From an uncultured Lachnospiraceae bacterium (GTDB lineage Bacteria; Bacillota_A; Clostridia; Lachnospirales; Lachnospiraceae): a DNA stretch of 5,865 nucleotides. Shown piece by piece: positions 1 through 5,599 of the stretch. The stretch covers positions 1-5,865 of the forward strand of contig CAMYVI010000165.1 of NCBI GenBank assembly GCA_947302185.1. Reading direction: 5' to 3'. Under the pieces are notes generated by a model that ran no database searches, was not told where the DNA came from, and worked only from the letters and a program-made list of their open reading frames with translations. Both the position numbers and the translations under genes were made by a program. The first letter of the stretch is position 1, and every line of letters begins with the position of its first letter.

Positions 1-2
1 TG

Positions 3-215
3 TTCATCAAGCTCAATAAGTACCGGTCAGCCGGTGTCCGGGAGTACTGGATGGTTGATCCCGACAAGAAAACTGTCATGGCCTATCATTTTGAGAACGA
101 TGACGACCTTTCCGTTTACACATTCCGGGACAAGGTTCCGGTCGGAATCTACGGTGGAGACTGTGTAATCGATTTTGCGCCGATTGATGATTATGTGTCG
201 CAGCTGCCCCATTGA
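3..215 (+). CDS. Uma2 family restriction endonuclease-like protein, C-terminal part (5' end outside window)
   Basis: The frame is open from the left edge to a TGA at 213-215 and encodes the last 70 residues of the protein. It begins FIKLNKYRSAGVREYWMVDP, which matches the conserved tail of Uma2/DUF820 proteins: a Lys/Tyr-rich helix, then Ala-Gly-Val-x-Glu-Tyr-Trp-hydrophobic-Val-Asp-Pro. Family members are about 180-200 residue proteins with a PD-(D/E)XK nuclease fold, often found scattered as single genes in Firmicutes and cyanobacteria. Their physiological role is not settled. Most of the nuclease core, including the acidic metal-binding residues, lies outside the window, so activity cannot be judged. 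The gene converges on larE and shows no functional link to it. Family assignment is fairly secure; any specific function would be a guess. Confidence 0.82.
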   Translation, partial: FIKLNKYRSAGVREYWMVDPDKKTVMAYHFENDDDLSVYTFRDKVPVGIYGGDCVIDFAPIDDYVSQLPH

Positions 216-240
216 AACGGAACCTTTTCAAGAACGCCTC

Positions 241-282
241 GCCGGTCTTGACACGACGTACGCGGCGATTAAGGCCGGCTTT
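241..282 (+). terminator. Possible weak terminator hairpin after the Uma2-like gene
   Basis: GCCGGTCTT (241-249) can pair with AAGGCCGGC (271-279), giving nine pairs including one G-T wobble around a 21-base loop. Only TTT follows (280-282). It starts 25 bases after the Uma2-like stop codon and lies between two convergent genes, a sensible place for a terminator. The long loop and very short T run make it a weak candidate. On the opposite strand no T run follows the stem, so it is unlikely to end the larE transcript efficiently. I see nothing else recognisable in 216-321. Confidence 0.3.
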
Positions 283-321
283 AGATGACGCAAATTAGAA
301 CCGGAATCACGCTGCATCGCT

Positions 322-1131
322 TTATAGTACTTCGTTCATACTCCCTGTCCGGTATCCCATAAGATCCATCGTGACGTATGTAAATCCCGCTTTCCTGAAT
401 TCCCGGATAATCTTTTCCCGGTTCTCCTCTCGGAGTATACACTCGAAATCAGACGGAAGCACCTCTATTCTCGCCATGCTGCCGTGTATTCTGACTCTGT
501 ACTGTACAAGTCCCATCTCACACAGGACTTCCTCCGCATGTCCTACCATGCGCAGCTTTTCCGGGGTGATCCGCTCACCGTACACGAAGCGGGACGCAAG
601 GCATGCAAAAGACTGCTTGCTCCAGGTCGGCAGGTCCATCTCTCTCGACAGTGTCCGTATCTCGGATTTATACAGATGCGCTTCTCGAAGCGGGCTTATC
701 ACCTGCAGCTCTTCTATCGCACGGAGTCCCGGACGATAATCCCCCAGATCGTCCATGTTCGAACCTTCCGCTACGGCCGTTATGCCCTGCTCTGAGGCCA
801 TTTGCTTCATTTTTGAGAACAGCAGATGCTTACAGTGATAGCATCTGTCCTTCGGATTGCTGACATATTGTTCAAGCTCCGTCTCACCCGATCTGAACAG
901 AATCTGCCTTATGTTCTCTTTCTCACAGAACGCGGCTGCCTCTTCCATCTCCCTTGCAGGAAAAGACTCGGACTGTGCTGTGATCGCTATGCATCTGTCA
1001 CCCAGAACATCGTGGCAGACTTTCAAGAGAAATGTGGAATCCACCCCGCCGGAAAATGCGACGGCTATTCCGTCAAAAGAAGCGATGTATCGTTTTAAAT
1101 CTTCAAGTTTCTGATCGATTTCACGGATCAT
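322..1131 (-). CDS. larE: LarE-type ATP-dependent sulfur transferase for nickel-pincer nucleotide cofactor synthesis
   Basis: LarE adenylates the pyridinium dicarboxylate mononucleotide made by LarB and inserts sulfur, a step towards the nickel-pincer nucleotide cofactor of lactate racemase (LarA) and related enzymes. It is cytoplasmic. The 269-residue product has the PP-loop ATP-binding motif SGGVDS at residues 27-32, a CYHC segment with Cys97 and Cys100, an EGSNMDD-type substrate-site stretch near residue 122, FACLASR with Cys177, and the C-terminal GYRTGSMNE motif. Cys177 aligns by motif with the sacrificial cysteine (Cys176) of Lactobacillus plantarum LarE. The extra CxxC suggests the variant proposed to hold an Fe-S cluster. 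An in-frame TTG at 1143 would add four residues, but the ATG at 1131 has GGAGGT just upstream and is preferred. It is a single-gene unit with its own promoter; larA, larB and larC are not in this window. Family confidence is high; the cluster type is inference. Confidence 0.92.
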   Translation of the reverse strand: MIREIDQKLEDLKRYIASFDGIAVAFSGGVDSTFLLKVCHDVLGDRCIAITAQSESFPAREMEEAAAFCEKENIRQILFRSGETELEQYVSNPKDRCYHCKHLLFSKMKQMASEQGITAVAEGSNMDDLGDYRPGLRAIEELQVISPLREAHLYKSEIRTLSREMDLPTWSKQSFACLASRFVYGERITPEKLRMVGHAEEVLCEMGLVQYRVRIHGSMARIEVLPSDFECILREENREKIIREFRKAGFTYVTMDLMGYRTGSMNEVL

Positions 1132-1135
1132 ACGC

Positions 1136-1141
1136 ACCTCC
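1136..1141 (-). promoter_or_regulatory. Ribosome binding site that sets the larE start
   Basis: On the minus strand GGAGGT lies four bases before the ATG at 1131. It overlaps the alternative upstream TTG at 1143, which therefore cannot use it. This decides in favour of the 269-residue form. Confidence 0.8.
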
Positions 1142-1144
1142 AAA

Positions 1145-1178
1145 TCCTATCAAAATCATAGGAATATAAATCTCCTAT
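1145..1178. repeat. Three alternating inverted arms TCCTAT/ATAGGA in the larE leader
   Basis: TCCTAT occurs at 1145-1150, its reverse complement ATAGGA at 1158-1163, and TCCTAT again at 1173-1178. The spacers are 7 and 9 bases, so the middle arm can pair with either neighbour. The block lies between the larE -10 box and its ribosome binding site, covering the predicted transcription start and 5' leader. It could be an operator for a dimeric regulator or a small switchable hairpin pair. In an A+T-rich leader six-base arms can also arise by chance, so the functional reading is tentative. Confidence 0.45.
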
Positions 1179-1179
1179 C

Positions 1180-1208
1180 ATTATAAAGAAACGCCATCAG
1201 GAAATCAA
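1180..1208 (-). promoter_or_regulatory. Probable sigma-A-type promoter of larE, -35 box inside the upstream terminator loop
   Basis: On the minus strand a perfect TATAAT -10 box lies at 1180-1185 and TTGATT (four of six matches to TTGACA) at 1203-1208, with the optimal 17-base spacer. Transcription would start near 1173, about 40 bases before the larE ATG. The -35 box is exactly the six-base loop of the intrinsic terminator of the preceding gene. This implies larE is transcribed independently of the M15 peptidase gene. Confidence 0.68.
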
Positions 1209-1220
1209 TCCTGAAGGCGT
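1184..1220 (-). terminator. Intrinsic terminator of the GH53-M15 peptidase unit
   Basis: Read on the minus strand, ACGCCTTCAGGA (1220-1209) pairs with TCCTGATGGCGT (1202-1191). The 12-position stem has one mismatch and closes a six-base loop. TTTCTTTAT follows as a T-rich run. It lies about 80 bases after the M15 peptidase stop codon and before larE, so it should end the transcript of the two upstream genes. Confidence 0.75.
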
Positions 1221-1273
1221 CAGATGTATCTATGAAAGATCTTCTTAACGATTGCTGTACTCACTAATCTCTT

Positions 1274-1291
1274 ACAGATAGTATCATCTGT
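1274..1291. repeat. Short perfect inverted repeat just after the M15 peptidase stop
   Basis: ACAGAT (1274-1279) and ATCTGT (1286-1291) form a six-pair stem with a six-base loop, starting seven bases after the stop codon. There is no T run, so it is not a terminator by itself. It may give mild 3' end protection of the mRNA, or it may be chance. Confidence 0.3.
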
Positions 1292-1298
1292 CCCCTCA

Positions 1299-2318
1299 TC
1301 AGCCGAACTCTTTCTGGAAATGCTGATAGTCTTTCGGATTGCTCCAGTCGCCGCCCCAGGTAAAGCCGTGTTCGGTAAACAGCACATAGGCCAGATCTTC
1401 ATGATCTATAACATGAGGCATCGTGGCCGAGCTGCGATTATTATTATAGGCCTGTGCATTTGCATGAGCAGACGTACCGTAGCCGTCGTCGCCGATCCGT
1501 ACATATGGATTTTCCAGCGGATTGAGATCGATTGCCAGGCCGTACGCATGATTCGAGAGATTTGAAGACCCGGTAACTGTGCGGTAGCAGAAAGCAGAGG
1601 TGTTGTTCACATCAATCGATGCATAATCCGACGAGTCTCCGTCACCTGCCCAGAAATTATCAATCAGGTACATAGAATATATCTGATACCCGTTCAAATA
1701 GAACTGCATGAAGATATCCATGACATCCGCTTCTATGGCCGCATTCACAATCAGCTCTCCCACCTGGGTCTGCCCCTCATAATTCCTGTGGATCAGCTTG
1801 ATATAGCGAAGATCCGAAAGTGCGATATTATCATTGTAGCGGAATGACCGGTCGATAATTCTGTTAAATATCTCATCCCCCTCAACGATCATGGAGGACG
1901 TGAAATACTTTCCGATATCATAGGGATCAATCAGAGCATCATCTATTATTTCCCCGGGATTTACATCGGAAAGATCCGTCAGGTATAAGATCTCCGGGGT
2001 CGGAGTCGGTGTATCAGTCGGCGTCGGGGCTGGTGTTTGCGTCGGACTCGGCTCTGCCGTGACGGCCTGCGTTTCGGCAGCTTTCGTCGTCTCCTGCTCC
2101 TTCGCTGCCTTGTCACTTGCTGCTTTCTCACTTGCGGCCTTCTCCGCATCTGCTTTTTTGACTTGCTCCTTGAGGTCCTCCACTTCCGCTTTCAACGCTT
2201 CCGTCTCGGCTGCCAGGCGATTTGCCTTAATTGCAGAATGGCCGACCATTACTGCAAGCAGAAGTAAAACTGCACATTCCAGAGCAAAAACTATATTTTT
2301 AATATTCTTATTCTTCAT
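1299..2318 (-). CDS. Membrane-anchored M15 family peptidase (D-Ala-D-Ala carboxypeptidase-like, VanY-type fold)
   Basis: This zinc peptidase probably trims peptidoglycan stem peptides outside the cell. The 339-residue product starts with a short basic end and a hydrophobic segment at about residues 9-29, without a convincing cleavage site, so it is likely an uncleaved anchor. Residues 35-80 form an Ala/Lys/Glu-rich probable coiled coil. A Thr/Pro-rich linker at about 88-109 should span part of the wall. The catalytic domain, about 165-339, carries SNHAYGLAID with zinc ligands His257 and Asp264, then WGGDW at 321-325 and DYQHF with probable catalytic Asp330 and zinc ligand His333. All expected metal and catalytic residues are present. 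Carboxypeptidase versus endopeptidase specificity cannot be read from sequence. The start has AGGAGA 11 bases upstream and overlaps the stop of a tiny upstream ORF. It lies 48 bp after the GH53 gene and is probably co-transcribed with it. Confidence 0.88.
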   Translation of the reverse strand: MKNKNIKNIVFALECAVLLLLAVMVGHSAIKANRLAAETEALKAEVEDLKEQVKKADAEKAASEKAASDKAAKEQETTKAAETQAVTAEPSPTQTPAPTPTDTPTPTPEILYLTDLSDVNPGEIIDDALIDPYDIGKYFTSSMIVEGDEIFNRIIDRSFRYNDNIALSDLRYIKLIHRNYEGQTQVGELIVNAAIEADVMDIFMQFYLNGYQIYSMYLIDNFWAGDGDSSDYASIDVNNTSAFCYRTVTGSSNLSNHAYGLAIDLNPLENPYVRIGDDGYGTSAHANAQAYNNNRSSATMPHVIDHEDLAYVLFTEHGFTWGGDWSNPKDYQHFQKEFG

Positions 2319-2341
2319 AATAAACTACATCTCCTGTACAT
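2315..2341 (-). CDS. Possible eight-codon leader ORF coupled to the M15 peptidase gene
   Basis: On the minus strand an ATG at 2341 opens an eight-residue frame, MYRRCSLL. It is preceded by AGGAG (2348-2352) at an ideal six-base spacing. Its TGA overlaps the ATG of the M15 peptidase gene in an ATGA arrangement, and the ORF contains the AGGAGA that serves the peptidase start. The signal and overlap fit translational coupling or a leader peptide. The ORF is so short that chance cannot be excluded, and no family is recognised. Confidence 0.3.
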   Translation of the reverse strand: MYRRCSLL

Positions 2342-2366
2342 GAAATACTCCTATGAACAAGTATAT

Positions 2367-3374
2367 TCAGTTTTTTACAGCATCTCTATATGCTTTTAAC
2401 GTTCCGGACAGTTGAAGCGTTTTCGGACCGACGGTCTTTGATGCTCCCAGCGGATAGTGATCCGGGAGAAAATCCGCACCCGCGCATGGCTCCCAGTAAA
2501 ATATCCCCCGAACTGTTCCTTCCGGCAGCAGCCTCCCGGCATCTATCGTATTTTTCACGATCTCATACGTCCGATTCGGCTCTGTCTCCTTACCTCCTAC
2601 TTCAGCGATGAGTATCGGTTTCTTCACCCTGTCATGGAAATATTTCAATTGTCTGTAAATGAAAGGCACATCATAGGGACAATCGAACCAGTATGGGTAA
2701 AAAGAGAAAGCAAATATATCTGTCTTACCTCCGTTTGTCAGAAATACGTTAAGAAACGGATCACACTCTCTCTGATCGTTAAGGCAGGCAAGATGTGTAA
2801 CGACACTGCATTCCGGAAACACTTCTTTTACCGCATCATATCCGGTATTCAGAAGGGCTATCATAAGTCCCGGTGCCTCTGATAGGCTTGCCCGCGGCCA
2901 CATCAGACCATGATTGATTTCGTTCCCAACCTGAACCCACTCCGGCTCAACACCATTCTTTTTCAGCAAATTAAGAATGCCTGTCGTATGATCATGGACT
3001 GCAGCGTGTAGTTCCTCATCGCTTAGCGGCTTCCATTCATCGGGTATATCCTGAATATCGGGATCGGCAAAATGGTCACTATAATGAAAATCAATCATCA
3101 GACGCATGCCTTCATCCCCGGCTCTCTTTGCGGCATCGAGCAGACCTTCTGCATTGCAGAATCCCAGCATGCACACGGTCGTCTCATTTTTACGCCATAT
3201 TGCAGTAACGGGAGGGTTGACAAAGACACGCAGGCGAACGGCATTTGTGCCGAGACGCTTAAGCTCCCTAATCGCATCCGCTTCCTGCATATCTTCATTG
3301 ACCCACTTAATTCCGTTGGCTTCGAGTTGACTCAGCCATCCGATGTCAGCACCGTAAGCATACTCTGTCTGCAT
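2367..3374 (-). CDS. GH53 arabinogalactan endo-beta-1,4-galactanase, apparently cytoplasmic
   Basis: GH53 enzymes hydrolyse internal beta-1,4-galactosyl links of galactan and type I arabinogalactan, side chains of plant pectin. The 335-residue product matches the family throughout. YGADIGW lies near the N-terminus and TNAVRLRVFVNP at about residues 43-54. MIDFHYSDHFADP follows at about 93-105. VQVGNEINHG carries the acid/base Glu152, and ILIAEVGG carries the likely nucleophile Glu258; YWEP lies at 293-296. The ATG at 3374 is chosen because AAGGA sits five bases upstream. An upstream TTG at 3452 would add 26 polar residues without a ribosome site. Neither start gives a signal peptide, whereas many GH53 enzymes are secreted, so this copy probably acts on imported oligosaccharides. 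No transporter or beta-galactosidase gene is in view. Family confidence is high; location is inferred. Confidence 0.9.
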   Translation of the reverse strand: MQTEYAYGADIGWLSQLEANGIKWVNEDMQEADAIRELKRLGTNAVRLRVFVNPPVTAIWRKNETTVCMLGFCNAEGLLDAAKRAGDEGMRLMIDFHYSDHFADPDIQDIPDEWKPLSDEELHAAVHDHTTGILNLLKKNGVEPEWVQVGNEINHGLMWPRASLSEAPGLMIALLNTGYDAVKEVFPECSVVTHLACLNDQRECDPFLNVFLTNGGKTDIFAFSFYPYWFDCPYDVPFIYRQLKYFHDRVKKPILIAEVGGKETEPNRTYEIVKNTIDAGRLLPEGTVRGIFYWEPCAGADFLPDHYPLGASKTVGPKTLQLSGTLKAYRDAVKN

Positions 3375-3379
3375 ATTAT

Positions 3380-3386
3380 TCCTTCT
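3380..3386 (-). promoter_or_regulatory. Ribosome binding site that sets the GH53 start
   Basis: AGAAGGA on the minus strand ends five bases before the ATG at 3374. The longer in-frame alternative starting with TTG at 3452 has no comparable signal. Confidence 0.7.
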
Positions 3387-3485
3387 TCCCTGACTCTCAC
3401 AGGCAACTGATGATAATAGTTTCCCGTGTGGAATTTCATCGTTTGCGTTCAATATTTCGGAGCATCATGAACGCAGGATCACCAA

Positions 3486-3508
3486 ACTATGATATATTAT
3501 ACTATGAT
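3486..3508. promoter_or_regulatory. Divergent promoter core with repeated ACTATGAT elements
   Basis: The region between the GH53 and leucine-rich-repeat genes holds a perfect minus-strand TATAAT at 3496-3501. It also holds a plus-strand extended -10-like TGATATATT at 3490-3498. Both overlap and are framed by two exact copies of ACTATGAT (3486-3493 and 3501-3508), 15 bases apart. I find no good -35 box for either direction. Overlapping cores imply that the two promoters compete. The repeats could be binding sites of a shared regulator; this is inference. Confidence 0.4.
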
Positions 3509-3545
3509 TAAAATACCAACATAGATAAACTGTGAGGTTGCTGCC

Positions 3546-4535
3546 ATGTTATCAAAACCTTATACCAAACTGCTTACAATACTTTTCCTGTTCATACTCT
3601 GTTCCGTTCCCCACACCGTATTGGCCGATGATTATCGTATCACCGCCGATCATATACTGACTGCATACTACGGACCGGGAGGAGATATAGTTCTTCCGAA
3701 AGAAGTACTTGTAGTAGGCGTATCCGCTTTTATGAACAATAAGACAATCACATCAGTTGTGATCCAGGAGGGCTGTCATACCATCCAGGATGGGGCGTTT
3801 GATAGTTGTTCCAACATGACCGGCATATCTCTGCCCAGCACTCTTGAAGAAATCGGCAGATTTGCATTTGCCCGCTGTACCAATCTTAAAAGCTGTTACC
3901 TACCATCAAATATTACCAGAATACTAGACGGTGCTTTTCGGGAATGTCATGCTCTCACTACAATTGAGATACCTGAAAGAACAGAAATCATAGGCTCCGG
4001 CTGTTTCTGTTATTGCGACAGTATTAACAAGTTCAGAGTCAACAAGAACAACACTCACTTCACGGCTTATGAAGATGCACTTTTCACTTCCGACATGAAA
4101 ACACTGATCCAATATCCCTGTGGTTCGGATTCTGAAAGCTACTTTGTTCCGAAAGGGGTCGAAGTTATCGGAAGAAATGCATTTACTCATGCGCTTTCAC
4201 TCAGAGAAATCACACTCCCTGATACGATCACGAAACTTAAGTCTTACGCATTCAGCTCCTGCACAAATATCACTGAAATAGAGCTGCCTTCATCTCTGTC
4301 ATTTATTGCGGATAACGCTTTTAAAAATGCCTCAAACCTGTGCCGGATATATGTGCATAACGATAATGTGGAAATTTTCCCGGAGGCTTTTATCGGGGAT
4401 TATTCTCTCATCATCTACGGGAATCATTCCTCGACCAGCGAGACTTACGCGCAAAGATATAATATACCTTTCTCTGTGTTTGAAGAAGGTGATACTATCT
4501 ACCCTCGTCCACAGAAAAACTGCCTTCTGACCTGA
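3546..4535 (+). CDS. Secreted BspA-type leucine-rich-repeat protein
   Basis: The 329-residue product has a classical signal peptide: a Lys-containing start, a hydrophobic core at residues 9-20, and a probable cut after VLA at residue 27. The mature part is made of roughly 23-residue BspA (LRR_5) repeats. Their pattern is Ile-x-x-x-Ala-Phe-x-x-Cys-x-x-Leu-x-x-Ile-x-Leu-Pro, at about 45-160 and again 201-285. Between them is the ALFTSDMKTLIQYP module typical of such proteins (residues 178-191). Near the end is the common capping motif with SETYAQRYNIPF (298-309). Family members are surface or secreted proteins in gut and oral bacteria and protists, some of which bind host proteins; the ligand here is unknown. 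No LPxTG, choline-binding or S-layer anchor is visible, so the protein may be released or held by other means. GAGG eight bases before the ATG supports the start. Confidence 0.88.
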   Translation: MLSKPYTKLLTILFLFILCSVPHTVLADDYRITADHILTAYYGPGGDIVLPKEVLVVGVSAFMNNKTITSVVIQEGCHTIQDGAFDSCSNMTGISLPSTLEEIGRFAFARCTNLKSCYLPSNITRILDGAFRECHALTTIEIPERTEIIGSGCFCYCDSINKFRVNKNNTHFTAYEDALFTSDMKTLIQYPCGSDSESYFVPKGVEVIGRNAFTHALSLREITLPDTITKLKSYAFSSCTNITEIELPSSLSFIADNAFKNASNLCRIYVHNDNVEIFPEAFIGDYSLIIYGNHSSTSETYAQRYNIPFSVFEEGDTIYPRPQKNCLLT

Positions 4536-4632
4536 GGCAAACCGCCTGATAATGAAATCTGCTAACTATCTGTAATCGCAGGACACATACCGGTAACATC
4601 AGGCAAACTGATCAGTACTGAGAACGACATAA
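4536..4632. other. Convergent intergenic junction with weak inverted repeats
   Basis: This junction separates the stop codons of two convergent genes. GCCTGAT (4544-4550) is the reverse complement of ATCAGGC (4598-4604), and a local hairpin ATCAG-GCAAA-CTGAT lies at 4598-4612. Neither is followed by a T run on either strand, so I do not call a terminator, although the place is where one would be expected. Confidence 0.35.
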
Positions 4633-5502
4633 CTATCCCTGGTCATCTGAGATATAATTTCGAACGACTGTAATATTAATCTTTTTATAACCGACTAATT
4701 TTTGAGGATTATCCTTTTCTGTAAACACAATTACAAGTATTCCGCTGCCGGGTGAGAGGTTATTGCTTACCGATACTTTCAATGTTTCATCCTCCCACCC
4801 GGCAGATGTTTTCACAGACACGTCTCCCGTAGTGTATGCTCTCACATCAAGCATCTCAGAAGCCATTCCGTCAACCTTCAGTTCCAGGTTCCCCGAACCG
4901 TTTTGTTCAGCATCAACCGTAAAGACAAGACTGTCAGTATTACAGGATACCTGGTTCGAAGCATCCCCCGGATCAAGCAGATAAAACTCTCTGTCTGCCG
5001 ATACATTTCCTTTAACGGCTGTTACCACTGTCTTACCGGAAGATTCAGCGACAATATGGTTCCTGTATCCCTGCTCATCTATCTGAAACTCTGCAATATC
5101 CGGTTGGCACGTGAATCTCAGATCATCAGCAACGGAGTAAACCAGGGAACCGTCGTAGAATCTGACCGGAACTGTATCCCCGAGAAGAATTACATCCGAG
5201 TCGGCTACGACCATCGGACCATCTTCGTCCGGCTCTGCCTTATCAGACATTGATTGATCCGCTCCGGTCTGATTGTCTTGTACCTGCTCCAACTCCGACA
5301 TCCCATCATCTGAAAAATCTGCGCTCACGGATTCCGCACTGCTCACGCTTTCAATGTCTGAAGCCTCTCCACTTGCTGATTGCGTCCCCGAGCTGTTGAC
5401 TTTAACAGACATCCGTGGTCCTTTTACCAGTCGCATAAGTGCAAAACAATTCAGAATAGCGAGCGCGACGATAACTGCGGCAGTGATTTTATTTTTATCC
5501 AT
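4633..5502 (-). CDS. Single-pass membrane-anchored protein with acidic Ser-rich linker and probable Ig-like beta domains
   Basis: I do not recognise a named family with certainty. The 289-residue product has a short Lys-containing start and one hydrophobic segment at about residues 7-24, then RLVKGPR, suggesting an N-terminal anchor with the rest outside. Residues 37-98 are low-complexity, rich in Ser, Asp, Glu and Gln, like a wall-spanning linker. Residues about 100-178 and 184-282 alternate hydrophobic and polar positions as in beta-sandwich domains. The second region (SVKTSAGWEDETLKVSV, then a Gly-Ser turn and KKINITV) recalls extracellular Ig-like domains of Clostridia. There is no catalytic motif. 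An ATG at 5523 would add seven residues but has no ribosome site, whereas GGAGGT lies seven bases before the chosen ATG at 5502. It follows the deacetylase gene by 97 bp on the same strand. A role in envelope structure or carbohydrate binding is a guess. Confidence 0.75.
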   Translation of the reverse strand: MDKNKITAAVIVALAILNCFALMRLVKGPRMSVKVNSSGTQSASGEASDIESVSSAESVSADFSDDGMSELEQVQDNQTGADQSMSDKAEPDEDGPMVVADSDVILLGDTVPVRFYDGSLVYSVADDLRFTCQPDIAEFQIDEQGYRNHIVAESSGKTVVTAVKGNVSADREFYLLDPGDASNQVSCNTDSLVFTVDAEQNGSGNLELKVDGMASEMLDVRAYTTGDVSVKTSAGWEDETLKVSVSNNLSPGSGILVIVFTEKDNPQKLVGYKKINITVVRNYISDDQG

Positions 5503-5509
5503 AAAACGG

Positions 5510-5515
5510 ACCTCC
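5510..5515 (-). promoter_or_regulatory. Ribosome binding site that sets the start of the anchored beta-domain protein
   Basis: GGAGGT on the minus strand lies seven bases before the ATG at 5502. It falls inside the longer reading that would begin at 5523, which has no such signal of its own. Confidence 0.72.
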
Positions 5516-5599
5516 GACCGCATTCAAAATAATCATTCCAAGTCACGAGAATTGCGCGATGAAAATAAATAGCCAGATCTTGCTCATTTGCGGTAAAGT

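Noticed and set aside
216..288. A short plus-strand frame after the Uma2-like stop encoding ERLAGLDTTYAAIKAGFR before a TGA
   Set aside because: It is in a different frame from the Uma2-like gene and has no start codon or ribosome site. It overlaps a possible hairpin and matches nothing I recognise, so it is more likely chance than a frameshifted remnant.
2457..2882. A 141-codon plus-strand open frame opposite the galactanase gene
   Set aside because: It lies wholly antisense to a well-supported GH53 gene and its translation shows no domain signal, so it is a shadow frame. The other long frames opposite larE, the M15 peptidase and the anchored protein were rejected for the same reason.
3375..3452. 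N-terminal extension of the galactanase from a TTG at 3452, considered as a possible signal sequence
   Set aside because: The 26 added residues are polar and charged with no hydrophobic core, and there is no ribosome site before the TTG. The ATG at 3374 has a good one.
4598..4612. ATCAG-GCAAA-CTGAT hairpin as a bidirectional terminator between the convergent genes
   Set aside because: The stem is only five pairs, is A+T-rich at its ends and has no T run on either strand.
5503..5599. A promoter between the deacetylase and the anchored beta-domain gene
   Set aside because: I saw only loose A+T-rich -10-like stretches with no -35 match at acceptable spacing, so no promoter is called.
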